From an uncultured Pirellulaceae bacterium (lineage in GTDB: Bacteria > Planctomycetota > Planctomycetia > Pirellulales > Pirellulaceae): 49,934 nucleotides of DNA. The stretch is taken from the NCBI GenBank assembly GCA_938036435.1, contig CALHPU010000025.1, positions 1 through 49,934 on the forward strand. The letters are read 5' to 3'. Position 1 is the first letter of the stretch. Every line of letters begins with the position of its first letter. Positions 32,884-42,667 of this stretch are shown here, piece after piece. The notes beneath the pieces were generated by a model. The model ran no database searches, was not told the origin of the DNA, and saw only the letters and a program-made list of their open reading frames with translations. The position numbers and the translations under genes are program-made.

Positions 32884-34089
32884 TTAGTTGCTGCCAGCGA
32901 CTACGTTGGGAACAATGCGAACGTTGAAGTCGACGACCTTTTGCGGGGTGTCTGGATCGCTGGTGATGATCGTGACTTTTTCGCGAATATTCTCCGCGGA
33001 TTGGGTGTCCAATGTGTAAGGAATCACATGCAAAGATTTTTCGCCGTCGCTGGGCGCGAAATTGACTCTGTCATTGCCGATACGAATTTCCTTGATAGAG
33101 AATGGCGTCTCGCCGCGTACGACAAATCGTTTTGAAACTTTTGTTCCCTGTTTGATAATGCCAAGTTGGATCGAAGACGCCTCCAAGGCAGGTTTAACAC
33201 GACCACTGACCGAGACCGGCATGCGGGGCGTGTTCTTGTCATTAGTGAACACAGTCAATTCCTCGTGAAAAGAACCGGCCGGCATTGAGTCTTTCACTTT
33301 TACGACTAACTCATAGGCTACTCGACCAGTTTGTGTGCGATCGATTTCACGTGCTTCGACGTCAAGGTGTGGATTGGTTGACTTTACTTTTAGGATCTGC
33401 CAGAGAGGGCTGCCTGCATACTTCATTTTGACAATCTGCTGCGCTGTTTGCGATGCTCCGATCGTCGAAAAATTGACTTCACCGGGAGTCATCACAACGT
33501 CTTTGCGAATCTTACCCCGGACGGAGAACTGAACCTCGCCTCGTTGAGTGTATTGGCCAACGCGATCAATCGACACCGTCACAGTTGCGCTTTTCTCACC
33601 ACGAAACTGACGCGTCTGAAATTGAGCTAGAACTTTCGCGGTTTCACCGGGAGCTACCGAAGGAGTCAAGATCGTCGGCTTCGTACAACCGCATGAGGCT
33701 TTGACATGAAGCAAATTCAGATGGTCTTCAGTCGTGTTAACAAATTCAAAAATGTGTTCTTGTTTTGACAGAGCTGGTACGGCACCAAAATCATGTTTGG
33801 TTGACACGGAAGCTAACAGTTTTTGCGACCAAGGAATGAGGACGTTGGTCGAGTGAATTGAACCCGTGTGCTGCAAGCCACCGGTGTGGGAGTAGGTTCC
33901 GCCGAACTGAGCCGGTTGTGGAAGATTTTGGACGCCCTGTATCTGATGAACCTGTCCGGGTGCTGGATAGGATTGACCTATCGCTGAAGTTTGCTGGATT
34001 GCGTTCTGATGGTAAACCTGAGCTTCCGCAGCGGGCAAAACGCAAAGTGTTGCGACGGTCAGAATGAGAAGTGTGAACTTTGTTTGCAT
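32884..34089 (-). CDS. DUF1573-containing secreted protein
   Basis: 401 residues from the ATG at 34089; the frame is open 15 codons further. A signal peptide (FTLLILTVATLCVLPAAEA) precedes a Gln/His-rich stretch to about residue 90. The DUF1573 domain contains KHDFGAVPALSKQEHIFEFVN and VKASCGCTKP, the conserved CGCT pair, followed by Ig-like repeats (VTIITSDPDTP...VDFNV). Such proteins are exported and common in planctomycetes and Bacteroidetes; function unknown. Convergent with the beta-propeller gene. Confidence 0.82.
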   Translation of the reverse strand: MQTKFTLLILTVATLCVLPAAEAQVYHQNAIQQTSAIGQSYPAPGQVHQIQGVQNLPQPAQFGGTYSHTGGLQHTGSIHSTNVLIPWSQKLLASVSTKHDFGAVPALSKQEHIFEFVNTTEDHLNLLHVKASCGCTKPTILTPSVAPGETAKVLAQFQTRQFRGEKSATVTVSIDRVGQYTQRGEVQFSVRGKIRKDVVMTPGEVNFSTIGASQTAQQIVKMKYAGSPLWQILKVKSTNPHLDVEAREIDRTQTGRVAYELVVKVKDSMPAGSFHEELTVFTNDKNTPRMPVSVSGRVKPALEASSIQLGIIKQGTKVSKRFVVRGETPFSIKEIRIGNDRVNFAPSDGEKSLHVIPYTLDTQSAENIREKVTIITSDPDTPQKVVDFNVRIVPNVVAGSN

Positions 34090-34606
34090 CACGGCAGTTC
34101 CGATACGAGGTATTTCAAAAAAGATAGGCAACATCTTTTACGCTCCCCAAAACAGATAAGCTGAAAAAACTCGGTCAGTCATCGGGATGGGTAACGAATG
34201 AAAGTACGAGACCTTCCAGCGAAAGTCATGGGCAACGTTAGAGTTTGTCCAAAAAAGTGCTCTGATTCTCAAGACAAGAAGCGATTGCACCTAACACAGA
34301 AACCTTAACGAATGTGCGGCCACTGTTTTTTCATAATTGCGGCGACCGGTCAACAGAAACATCCCTTTACGTCAATAATCGCAAAGAAGCTTTAGAGATC
34401 AAGCATTCAAGAGAGGTCTGTCAACAGAATCGGCGGGAAATTCGGTAGAACCAGCCAGATGCCTCAAGGTGCCGAATCCCTCAAAGCCAAGTTAGAAATC
34501 ACTTGCCAAAGAGTACCATGGACGACGGCGGAGATAACCAGATTTGGTCAAAAAACTTCGCGAAAAGTGGTGTTGTTAGGATGCGAGAGCTGAAGAAACA
34601 GAAAAG
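34090..34606. other. Intergenic region, nothing recognised
   Basis: Between the DUF1573 gene start and tRNA-Gln. No open frame with protein features and no known RNA were seen. It should hold the DUF1573 promoter. Confidence 0.4.
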
Positions 34607-34677
34607 TTACCCGACTAGGATTCGAACCTAGACTAACGGTACCAAAAACCGGGGTGCTACCATTACACTATCGGGCA
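34607..34677 (-). tRNA. tRNA-Gln (TTG)
   Basis: A 71-nt cloverleaf on the minus strand: acceptor TGCCCGA/TCGGGTA, short D-arm GTGTAATGGTAGCAC, anticodon loop TTTTGGT with anticodon TTG, and T-arm CTAGG TTCGAAT CCTAG. Discriminator A; CCA not encoded. The outermost anticodon-stem pair (CCGGT/ACCGT) is a C:T mismatch where C:G is usual. Confidence 0.92.
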
Positions 34678-34863
34678 CTTCGTCTGTGGAGCAAAGTTTT
34701 AGCAAAAACCGCGAGCTGCCTAAATAGGGGTTTGTGAAAAAAGTGCTGATTGGACAAATTTGAGAATGATGCCCCATAAGTCTCCAATAAATTGCTTTAA
34801 CGGGGCATGCATGCCCTTCGTTATGCTGCTCTTGCGCTCAGTCAAAGGAGTTGGACCAGAGGC

Positions 34864-35517
34864 CTATTGAGTTTTGTTCTGAAATACAGAAAAGGCCAGT
34901 TGCTCCAACTCCATCGCCAGGTCCACTTCCACCAGACTAACACTTTTGGGGACGCTGAGAGTAACGGGGGCGAAGTTCAGAATGCCCGTAATGCCAGAAT
35001 TGAGAATCTGCTCTGCTGCTGCCGCCGCCGCGTTTGCCGGCACGGCCAAAATGGCCACTTGCAGGGAATGTTGCTTCACAATGTCAGGAAGACGGTCAAT
35101 GTGTTCCACTACTAAGCCCTCGAAAGCCTTCCCCAAGACATTTTCATCGACATCGACAACCGCGACGACATCAAATCCTTGTTTGGCAAAACCTCGGTAT
35201 CCCAGCAAAGCCTGTCCCATGTTGCCGCAACCGACCAAAACCACCGGCCATGTCTTGTCGGTCCCCAAGATCCTTTTGATTTTGTCAATCAATTCTTCAC
35301 AACGGTAACCGATCCCCGGATAACCAAACTGGCCGAAGTAGGCAAAGTCTTTTCTCACTTGAGCGGCCGAGAAACCTAGAGCGCGGCCCAGCTTGCTGGA
35401 GCTGATCGTTTTCTGATCTTTGCGGTGCAAATGCTGTAACTCGCGTAGATACAGACTCAAACGCGACACGACCGCTTTAGGGACAAGTGCTTCGCGCCCG
35501 GATCCGTCTTCAGTCAT
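34864..35517 (-). CDS. rex: Redox-sensing transcriptional repressor Rex
   Basis: 217 residues from the ATG at 35517; the frame is open six codons further to a TTG. The N-terminal winged helix includes VSRLSLYLRELQ and the recognition helix region SSSKLGRALGFSAAQVRKDFAYFG. The Rossmann domain begins VVLVGCGNMGQALLGY and binds NAD(H). A C-terminal swapped helix ends the protein. Rex represses fermentation and anaerobic respiration genes when NAD+ is high and is released by NADH. No target operon is adjacent. Confidence 0.93.
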   Translation of the reverse strand: MTEDGSGREALVPKAVVSRLSLYLRELQHLHRKDQKTISSSKLGRALGFSAAQVRKDFAYFGQFGYPGIGYRCEELIDKIKRILGTDKTWPVVLVGCGNMGQALLGYRGFAKQGFDVVAVVDVDENVLGKAFEGLVVEHIDRLPDIVKQHSLQVAILAVPANAAAAAAEQILNSGITGILNFAPVTLSVPKSVSLVEVDLAMELEQLAFSVFQNKTQ

Positions 35518-36321
35518 GGAATCTTCGATGCTCAACGTTTTTCTATGAAAATGAGTGCCAATGAAAATAGTTGCCCTCAGGCAGATCCGCAGCCACGAGC
35601 GTTAATTGATTGCGACTTGATTGCGACTGGGTTACCCAAAACTATTTGGAAACCATTTGGAAAAGGGGCCATTTATCTTACTACGCCGGGCGTTTCGATG
35701 CACCCAACGGATTTTGTGCCTCAGCGATTAAAAGACAGAAATCGTTAGGAGCATTGGGAAAATGTGAATCTGGTGTAAATGTGAATCTGTTGTGACTTAA
35801 AAAGTTTTCCAAAACAGCAGTTTTCCCGAAGAGGACAACCAGCAAGTTGAAATCGCTGCACAATCGTAGAGCTTCCCCAATCGAAGCCTTCTAGTCTTTT
35901 AGAATCGATTGGCAAACCATAACTCTATCTCTGGCTTGCCTAACTAGACCGGAAATATTTGGTCATACCTCAAACTCGCATAGGCGCATCCTAGCTGCTT
36001 GGCATCAGCGGAAAACAGACCGGAATCATTACAACCTGCATATTCTACCTACAGTTTTCATCTTTCTCACTCAAAGCCAATCACGCTATTCACCCTGGCA
36101 TCCTAAACCGCCGAATCAGAATCTGTCCGGAGGAACTTCCAGCTAGACGTACGGGATTGTGTCTAGCCGCTCCTCTGCCACTTAAATGGCGATCGTTTGT
36201 GGGGTCGTCATAACAAGGGAGAACGGATTCTTTTTTATGATCGGTTGGCATGGCGAATGGTTTCGTCAGACCAGATGCCGCCTACAACGTTTGAAACGTC
36301 AGAATTTTTGGAGAAGTTACG
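35518..36321. other. Large gap between rex and the YTV gene
   Basis: About 800 bp without a supported gene. It contains two adjacent 17-bp direct repeats, AAATGTGAATCTGGTGT (35760-35776) and AAATGTGAATCTGTTGT (35777-35793). The rest should hold the promoter and leader of the highly expressed-looking YTV gene; short frames around 36186 overlap that gene and are not called. Confidence 0.5.
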
Positions 36322-38532
36322 ATGAAATTGGTAAGAAGTCTGCTGACCTCTGCAGCTTTCGCTGCGGCAGTTATGTCGGCCAGCTTCAGCTTTGGACAAT
36401 GCTGTGGTGGCGCAAGCTACGACGCAGTATCCACTGCTGCCCCTGCATCTGGATGTGGATGTAGCTACACAGTCATGAAGACTGTATCGCGCGTTGTCAA
36501 CGAACAACAGCAAGTCACTAAGTACCGAACTGTCACAAACACTGTTTATGACAACGTTCAGGTTCCTGTGACTCGCAACGTTTGCGAGACAAAGATGCGA
36601 ACTGAAAATTACACAGTTCAAGTTCCAACAACATCTACCGCTTACCGCACAGAGAACTACCAAGTTCAACGTCAGGTAAACGAGACTGTTATGGACACTC
36701 AGAACTACACAGTCCAAGTTCCACGAACATCGACTGTTATGGAAACTGAGAACTACACAGTTCAAGTTCCACGAACATCAACTGTAATGGAAGCTCAGAA
36801 CTACACGGTTCAGGTTCCTGTTACTGAAACACGTACTCGTCAAGAGTCTTACAAAGTTCAGCGTCCAGTGACAACAACTGTCATGAAGACTGAGAACTAC
36901 AAGGTAAGCCGACCTGTTACAGAAACAACTTACAAGACTGTAAACTACACAGTATGCAAGCCTGTTACTGAGACTCGTCAGCGTACAGTTAACTACACCG
37001 TACAGCGTCCTGTAACTGAGACCAAGCAGCGTACAGTTACAACTCACGTTCGTCGTGCCGTTACTGTTAACAAGTCTAGAACTGTTAGTTATAAAGTAAG
37101 CCGACCTGTCACAGAGACACGTACGCGAACTGAAAACTACACTGTTAAAGTTCCTGTTACTTCTACTAAGTACCGCACAGTCACAGAGACTGTTCAGGTT
37201 CCTTACACAGAAGTCAAGAACGTACAAGTTCAAGGCGGAAGCTACGTAACTCAGCAGGAAGTGATTCCTGGCGAGTCTTACACTAAGCAGATCCGCACCG
37301 GTGGAGGTTCTTCAGTGAACCCTCAAACTGGTTGCCGTACAATCTGCCCACCTAAGTGCCAGACTGTTACATGCAAGACTCCTGATCGTACTGTATGCAA
37401 AAAAGTTTGGGTTCCTTCTTGCGAAACAAAGCAAGTTACTGTGAACAAGACTCGCTGTGAAAAGCGTTGCAAGCAAGTTCCTTACCAAGTGACTAGCTAC
37501 CGCTGTGAGACTCGTTCTCGTCAGGTTCCTTACACTGTAACTCGCAACGTTTGTGAGACTCGCACGAAGCAAGTTCCTTACACAGAAACTAAGTTCGTCT
37601 GTGAGCCTCAAACAAAGGTTGTTAACTACAACGTTACTCGTATGGTTTGTGAGCCTAAGTCTCGCGTTGAGAACTACACAGTAACACGTAACGTTAAAGA
37701 AGTACGAACGAAGCAAGTTCCACAAACTGTTACACGAATGGTTTGCGAAACAAAGACTCGCCAAGTTCCTGTTACTTCAACACGAATGGTTTGCGAAACT
37801 AAGACTCGCAACGTTCCTTACACAGTAACGAAGATGGTTTGCCAGACTCGTACTCGTCAGGTTCCTCGCACTGTAACTACAATGGTTGCAGAAACTCGTC
37901 AGCGTCAAGTTCCTCGCACCGTTACTACAATGGTTGCAGAAACTCGCACACGACAAGTTCCTCGCACCGTGACACGAACTGTTTCTGAGACTAAGCAACG
38001 TCAAGTTCCTTACCAAGTCACTACAATGACTACTCAGACTCGTTCTCGTCAGGTTCCTTACCAGGTTACTCGTCAGGTTACTGAAATGCGAACTGAGCGT
38101 CGTGCACGCCAGGTTACTTCTCAGGTTCCTTACACAGAGACTATTAGCGTTCCACGCACAATCACTGAGCAAGTTCCTGTGACTGTCGAAGCTGCTCCTG
38201 TTGTAACTGATGCTTGCGGAAACGTTGTTTCTGGCGGCGGAATGGTTGACGGCGGATTCGCTTCTGGCGAAATCGTTGACGGCGGATTCGCTTCTGGCGG
38301 AATCGTTGATGGTGGATTTGCTTCTGGTGGATTCGCTGGTGCTGCTGGAAACGGTGGCGGTTTGCTAGGCGGTGGATTGCTGGGTGGCGGAAACGGTGGC
38401 TGCGGTGCAGCTTCTGGTCAAGGCCCTCTGCGAACACTGATCGCTAAGCTTCGCAACCTCTTTGGTGGCAACGGTTGCGGTTGTGCAGCCAAAGCTTCAA
38501 GCTGCGGATGCTCTAGCTGTGGATGCAACTAA
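36322..38532 (+). CDS. YTV-type repeat cell wall protein
   Basis: 736 residues with a signal peptide (LLTSAAFAAAVMSASFSFG). Most of the protein is a 16-residue repeat: in the first half ENYTVQVPRTSTVMET and variants, in the second half CETKTRQVPVTSTRMV and variants. The two halves are separated by a Cys-rich insert (about residues 325-390 with CRTICPPKC, CKTPDRTVC). The C-terminus is Gly-rich (GGFASGGIVDGG repeats) and ends in a Cys-rich CGCSSCGCN. YTV proteins form the cysteine-linked proteinaceous cell wall of Rhodopirellula. GGAG lies 8 bp before the ATG. Codons are strongly biased to GTT, ACT, CGT and AAC, as expected for an abundant protein. A terminator follows. Confidence 0.88.
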   Translation: MKLVRSLLTSAAFAAAVMSASFSFGQCCGGASYDAVSTAAPASGCGCSYTVMKTVSRVVNEQQQVTKYRTVTNTVYDNVQVPVTRNVCETKMRTENYTVQVPTTSTAYRTENYQVQRQVNETVMDTQNYTVQVPRTSTVMETENYTVQVPRTSTVMEAQNYTVQVPVTETRTRQESYKVQRPVTTTVMKTENYKVSRPVTETTYKTVNYTVCKPVTETRQRTVNYTVQRPVTETKQRTVTTHVRRAVTVNKSRTVSYKVSRPVTETRTRTENYTVKVPVTSTKYRTVTETVQVPYTEVKNVQVQGGSYVTQQEVIPGESYTKQIRTGGGSSVNPQTGCRTICPPKCQTVTCKTPDRTVCKKVWVPSCETKQVTVNKTRCEKRCKQVPYQVTSYRCETRSRQVPYTVTRNVCETRTKQVPYTETKFVCEPQTKVVNYNVTRMVCEPKSRVENYTVTRNVKEVRTKQVPQTVTRMVCETKTRQVPVTSTRMVCETKTRNVPYTVTKMVCQTRTRQVPRTVTTMVAETRQRQVPRTVTTMVAETRTRQVPRTVTRTVSETKQRQVPYQVTTMTTQTRSRQVPYQVTRQVTEMRTERRARQVTSQVPYTETISVPRTITEQVPVTVEAAPVVTDACGNVVSGGGMVDGGFASGEIVDGGFASGGIVDGGFASGGFAGAAGNGGGLLGGGLLGGGNGGCGAASGQGPLRTLIAKLRNLFGGNGCGCAAKASSCGCSSCGCN

Positions 38533-38568
38533 GCGTTCTTGACACGCAAGTGTTAGGGTTGAAATAAG

Positions 38569-38611
38569 AAGAAGGCAGCTCGGTCATCATTAGACTGAGC
38601 TGCCTTTCTTC
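38569..38611 (+). terminator. Intrinsic terminator of the YTV gene
   Basis: A long stem GAAGGCAGCTCGGTC (38571-38585) pairs with GACTGAGCTGCCTTT (38593-38607) around a 7-nt loop, ending in TTTCTTC. It starts about 40 bp after the stop codon. Confidence 0.8.
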
Positions 38612-38660
38612 GTGCGCGATGCCCAACAAGCTACGCTTAAACAATACCCAAGAGACGCGG

Positions 38661-41534
38661 CTATTGAACGGGCACAGAAACTGGAATGTCCGAGACAGAG
38701 CCGTCGAAGAAAACCTCTTGAACGATCTCGCCTTCGATCAACTGCCCCGCGACAATCGGGCTTTCAGCACCACTGAGAATGACTTCCCGGTCCGCAATAG
38801 GTGCTGGCTTCATAACCGAGACCGATGACTCCCGAGAGCTACTGTTCCAATCTCCGCCCTCGGTCGTTACAGGTAGGATCACGTTGCCGCTGATTTCGGA
38901 CGACTCCAACTCTTCTAATACGCTAGGCATGGGCGTTGTGCCTTGGTCCCAGATCCCGGCCAGATCGCTGGCGTAACCATACGAGCGGTTCCAGCCCAAG
39001 TACAGCCACCCGCCGTCGAGTCGTAGTGTGTTGAGAACGAGGTTCTTTGCCAGAGGACGATCCTCAACGAGAGACTGTGGGATCAGATTATCCGGCAGGG
39101 CGACGCCGTCTTCTGTCTCGGTGGTCTTGTTGAGTCGCTTTTCTATGAACGAGCGGAAGGCAACTAATTTCGCGTCTTTCTTATCAGGATCAGTGTACTC
39201 AACTTGAGTATCGCCAATACGAACCAGCTTCAAAGCCCCTTCCTGGCGAACGATGCGGAACGTGAGTCGGAACCGCAGGCCAGCGCGAATGACGCGTCCG
39301 CGTTGTGCAAATCGTCGACCGGTGATGATCACCGCTAATTGATCGTCTTTGAATTCGAGCTGAATCGGTCGAACGCGAGCAAACGTTATGCTAAAGTCCT
39401 CCGGTGGATTCTCTTTGGTGTCTTGGTCTGAATTGCCTTCCTCCGAAAGCTCAACTCCGAAACGACTTTGGACTTCCCCACGCAATTCCGCATTAGTAAA
39501 TGTCTTCCCAGAAAAGACAGGGTCAAGATAATTCGTGAGCATAGTCTCGTGGACGGATGCGGCAATTTCGTCATGCCGACCATAGTGCTTCGGCCTTGTT
39601 GGGGCCGCAAGACTGCCTTGATTGGTCTTTCGACCAACCAGTTCAATCCGGTCGTGTAATGTCCGCACGAACAAGGGTGGGATAAACTTGGCAAACTTGT
39701 CCATAGAGTCACCTAATGCAGCGATCCCGTCCTGCCCATTTTTCAACGCTTCGTCGGTGCTTGCCACAAACCCGTCGGTCACCTGAGCTTTCGTGCGTCG
39801 AGTCGACTCCGCTTCGTTCCTTGCCTTTTGCTTTTGATAGGTCTCGGCCGCGATGCGCTTAACCAGACTGAGGTTCGACGAAATCCCGTCAAAACTGGTC
39901 GAGATGTGCGCATCACTTTCAACTTCAGATGCCTCGACGCCTCGCAAGCTGGCAATGAACTGGCGGCGTCCCCAGAAGTTCCCGGCTGCGGAAGCATTGA
40001 TGCACCAACGACGTTCGCGACTGTAGGTCCTCGATGTGATCGATCCAAGCAACTGTATGGCAAGATTGATCTGATGTGGATCCGGATTGAGCACGACTGA
40101 AATGTTGCCATCAATATTGGCCGTGCCCCGGACGATCCGCCCAAATAAGACTTCTTTGACACGCTGCTGCCGACTGAGGCTAGTGGCGTTTTCGGCGACC
40201 AATCCGTTGATCAGACTCGATGAAACGGACGCATACAAATTAGGTTGCGAATGCTCTCGTCGAATCAGCGACACCAACTGCGGAGCCTGTCCAGCGCTCT
40301 CCAACCATTGAAGTAGCTTTCCAGCTTGGCCGTGAGCGGCGCGTTGCGAAAGATCAGGAGACTCTTGCAATAATTCCGACAGTTCGCCAATCCGTTTCAG
40401 GAACTCTTCTTGAAGATTGTCGTCCGTTGCGTAGAAGAACAGGAAATTGAAGTTCTCGGAAGCCAAAGCAGTCGAGACAAACCAAGGATCGAATCTGTCG
40501 TCGGCGACTTTTTTGTAACCGGCGTTGAAATCAGCAAGTCGATTGAGAACTTTAGTGCGCCTCGCGACGCGGTCAGCATCTTCTGCTTTGAGGTCGCGAT
40601 ACATGCGTTTGAGTTCCCGAATCTTCTTTTTAAGCATCCCAGCTCTCTGTTGCAAATCCTTAAGCGTCTCTTCGCCGTCATCTGGGCCGGGGGGCAAAAG
40701 CGCTGGCGAAAGTAGAACGCTCTCCGGATCGTCTTCCCGGTTGTCACTTATGTCTATGCTTGTTGTCGTTTCATCTTCATCCTGATCTTCGTCGTCCTCT
40801 CCATCCTCGTCGTCCTCGTCGATCGGCATTGCATCGATTTCCTCTTGGACTTCATCGAGATCTTCTTGTACGTCGCGGATCATCGAACGCGTCTTCCCTG
40901 CCGATACCTCTGGCGGAAGCTCAAACTTTAGCTCCTCTAGGTACTGTATTTGCTCGTCCAATTCTAATTTGTAAAACAACTCTGCCCTTGGTCGGCTGTC
41001 CATCGTTTTCCGGTAGTACTGCTTTAACAACCGCAACTCATAAACGGCTGTATCCCTCGCCATCTCGAGATCGGCGATCGAGACGCGTCGGTATTTCGTA
41101 AGTGCGTTGCTGACCGCATCGTTAAGGTCAAATGCATGACTTGCTGATAGTAAAGCGATCTGTTGCGAGAGTGCGATTCGGACGTCGTTGAATTCGGGAG
41201 TGTCGAGTCCTTCGACGTCGCCTGAAAACCGTTCAAGTACTCTCTGAAGCGTCGAGACTTGTGCATGTTCTCCTAAAGCACATTCGGCGTCTAACTGATT
41301 TAGGTGCAGGTAGCGTCGCCAGCCGGCTTCATTGTCGCTACCTCGAAGCCACCGATTCATTCGATTGACGGCCATCTGTAGATCGACCGTCGCACTTGAT
41401 GACAAACGTTGATCGGCATGACATTTCGTCTCCATGGACAAACACAGACAGACCATAGTGAGAAAAAGGACTCCGACCATCGTTTTGCCGAACATGGTCA
41501 GGCCCACAACAGACGCAGCAGAGTTATTTCGCAT
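38661..41534 (-). CDS. Large secreted protein of unknown function
   Basis: About 957 residues from the ATG at 41534; the frame is open 20 codons further. A signal peptide (MFGKTMVGVLFLTMVCLCLSM) is followed by an all-helical region to about residue 240, an extremely acidic linker (DEDDEDGEDDEDQDEDE, about residue 245), a coiled coil (KDLQQRAGMLKKKIRELKRM), and a long C-terminal part with mixed alpha/beta character. No catalytic motif or known domain was recognised. Single-gene unit, convergent with the YTV gene with its terminator between them. Probably an exported planctomycete-specific protein. Confidence 0.7.
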   Translation of the reverse strand: MRNNSAASVVGLTMFGKTMVGVLFLTMVCLCLSMETKCHADQRLSSSATVDLQMAVNRMNRWLRGSDNEAGWRRYLHLNQLDAECALGEHAQVSTLQRVLERFSGDVEGLDTPEFNDVRIALSQQIALLSASHAFDLNDAVSNALTKYRRVSIADLEMARDTAVYELRLLKQYYRKTMDSRPRAELFYKLELDEQIQYLEELKFELPPEVSAGKTRSMIRDVQEDLDEVQEEIDAMPIDEDDEDGEDDEDQDEDETTTSIDISDNREDDPESVLLSPALLPPGPDDGEETLKDLQQRAGMLKKKIRELKRMYRDLKAEDADRVARRTKVLNRLADFNAGYKKVADDRFDPWFVSTALASENFNFLFFYATDDNLQEEFLKRIGELSELLQESPDLSQRAAHGQAGKLLQWLESAGQAPQLVSLIRREHSQPNLYASVSSSLINGLVAENATSLSRQQRVKEVLFGRIVRGTANIDGNISVVLNPDPHQINLAIQLLGSITSRTYSRERRWCINASAAGNFWGRRQFIASLRGVEASEVESDAHISTSFDGISSNLSLVKRIAAETYQKQKARNEAESTRRTKAQVTDGFVASTDEALKNGQDGIAALGDSMDKFAKFIPPLFVRTLHDRIELVGRKTNQGSLAAPTRPKHYGRHDEIAASVHETMLTNYLDPVFSGKTFTNAELRGEVQSRFGVELSEEGNSDQDTKENPPEDFSITFARVRPIQLEFKDDQLAVIITGRRFAQRGRVIRAGLRFRLTFRIVRQEGALKLVRIGDTQVEYTDPDKKDAKLVAFRSFIEKRLNKTTETEDGVALPDNLIPQSLVEDRPLAKNLVLNTLRLDGGWLYLGWNRSYGYASDLAGIWDQGTTPMPSVLEELESSEISGNVILPVTTEGGDWNSSSRESSVSVMKPAPIADREVILSGAESPIVAGQLIEGEIVQEVFFDGSVSDIPVSVPVQ

Positions 41535-41941
41535 ATCTATTTTCAAAATGTAAATCAATGTTGAGCCAATGCGTCGAGCCAATACGACAGACAATCAGCC
41601 ATCGCTTTTTGGTATCACTCGTTGAGCATATGTCAATTGGCCGCTTGAAGCGCGGAAACTCCGGCTTTTAAACGTGCAAAAGTCTGATTTAACTGTCCTT
41701 GATAATCCAGCCGTATTGTCAACGGAGAAGGCATTTATCGCAATTTCTAAGGATTTTTCATTTTCTGGCCGCTCCCTGATCTGTTCGGACTCTGAAACAC
41801 TCTGCAGGAATCATCTCCCCAACTTGCTCTCAATAGGCTACGTTTTCCCCATGCCGAACAAGCAGGTTTCCGAGGCCCATTTCTACGCCTCAACAGCCTC
41901 TCAACTATCGCAAAATTTACTTTCCACTGTCTACCGTCGCC
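41535..41941. other. Divergent intergenic region, nothing recognised
   Basis: Gap between the large secreted protein and the mannosyltransferase-like gene. A plus-strand frame from 41674 overlaps the start of the latter in another frame and has no features, so it is not called. Confidence 0.4.
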
Positions 41942-42667
41942 GTGCATCCAAAAACACTGGTCGTAATCGCCACCTATAACGAAATCGAAAATTTACCGAA
42001 GCTGGTCGAACAAGTCGAACATCATCTGCCGGCTGTTGATCTGCTGGTGATTGACGATAACTCACCCGACGGAACCGGTCGTTGGTGTGACCAAAGATCG
42101 AAAACCGACAAACGGATGCACGTAATACACCGTAGTGGCAAACTGGGCTTGGGCTCTGCAACGCTATGCGGATTTCGCTACGCATTAGAGAACTCATACG
42201 ATCTTATTGCGACCATGGACGCGGATTTCAGCCATTCTCCGGCAAGCCTTGCTGAAATGATGCAGACGATTCAATTGGGCGAAAATTCCGACTGCGGTTT
42301 GGTCATTGGCAGTCGCTACGTGCGCGGTGGCGGCATTGTGGGTTGGCCGCTGTTTCGACACCTGTCATCACGTGCCGTCAATCTTGCAGCGCGATTGCTC
42401 TTGTGTTTGCCGACACGCGATAACAGCGGTGCGTTTCGTATCTACCGACGTTGCACGCTTGAGGCAGTCGACATCGATCGAATCCAAGCCGACGGTTACG
42501 CCTATCTTGAGGAGTTGGTTTGGCGGATCGATCGCGCCGGCGTCCGAATGGTCGAAGTTCCCATTACCTTTACCGATCGCGAAAAGGGAGCTTCTAAAAC
42601 TAGCCTGTTGATCGGCGTTAGTGTATTTTGGCACCTCTTGATGATCAGCGTGGGGCGCGTGAAGTGA
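41942..42667 (+). CDS. Polyprenol-phosphate mannosyltransferase (DPM1-like), GT2
   Basis: 241 residues from a GTG. The dolichol/polyprenol-phosphate mannose synthase signature is clear: LVVIATYNEIENLP, LLVIDDNSPDGTG, LGLGSATLCGFRYALE, and MDADFSHSP with the DxD metal site. SRYVRGGGIVGWP and FRIYRR follow as in the family. There is no C-terminal membrane helix pair, so it is the short soluble type. It transfers mannose or another hexose from a nucleotide sugar to polyprenyl phosphate on the cytoplasmic face. Confidence 0.9.
   Translation: MHPKTLVVIATYNEIENLPKLVEQVEHHLPAVDLLVIDDNSPDGTGRWCDQRSKTDKRMHVIHRSGKLGLGSATLCGFRYALENSYDLIATMDADFSHSPASLAEMMQTIQLGENSDCGLVIGSRYVRGGGIVGWPLFRHLSSRAVNLAARLLLCLPTRDNSGAFRIYRRCTLEAVDIDRIQADGYAYLEELVWRIDRAGVRMVEVPITFTDREKGASKTSLLIGVSVFWHLLMISVGRVK

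Noticed and set aside
36600-38100. CRISPR-like periodicity in the YTV region
   Set aside because: The period is 48 bp in one reading frame and encodes a 16-residue protein repeat; there are no unique spacers and no cas genes.
36235-38172. Long minus-strand open frames across the YTV gene (four in a row)
   Set aside because: They mirror the repeat and codon bias of the real gene, carry Cys/Asn/Ser-rich nonsense repeats, and have no signal or ribosome site.
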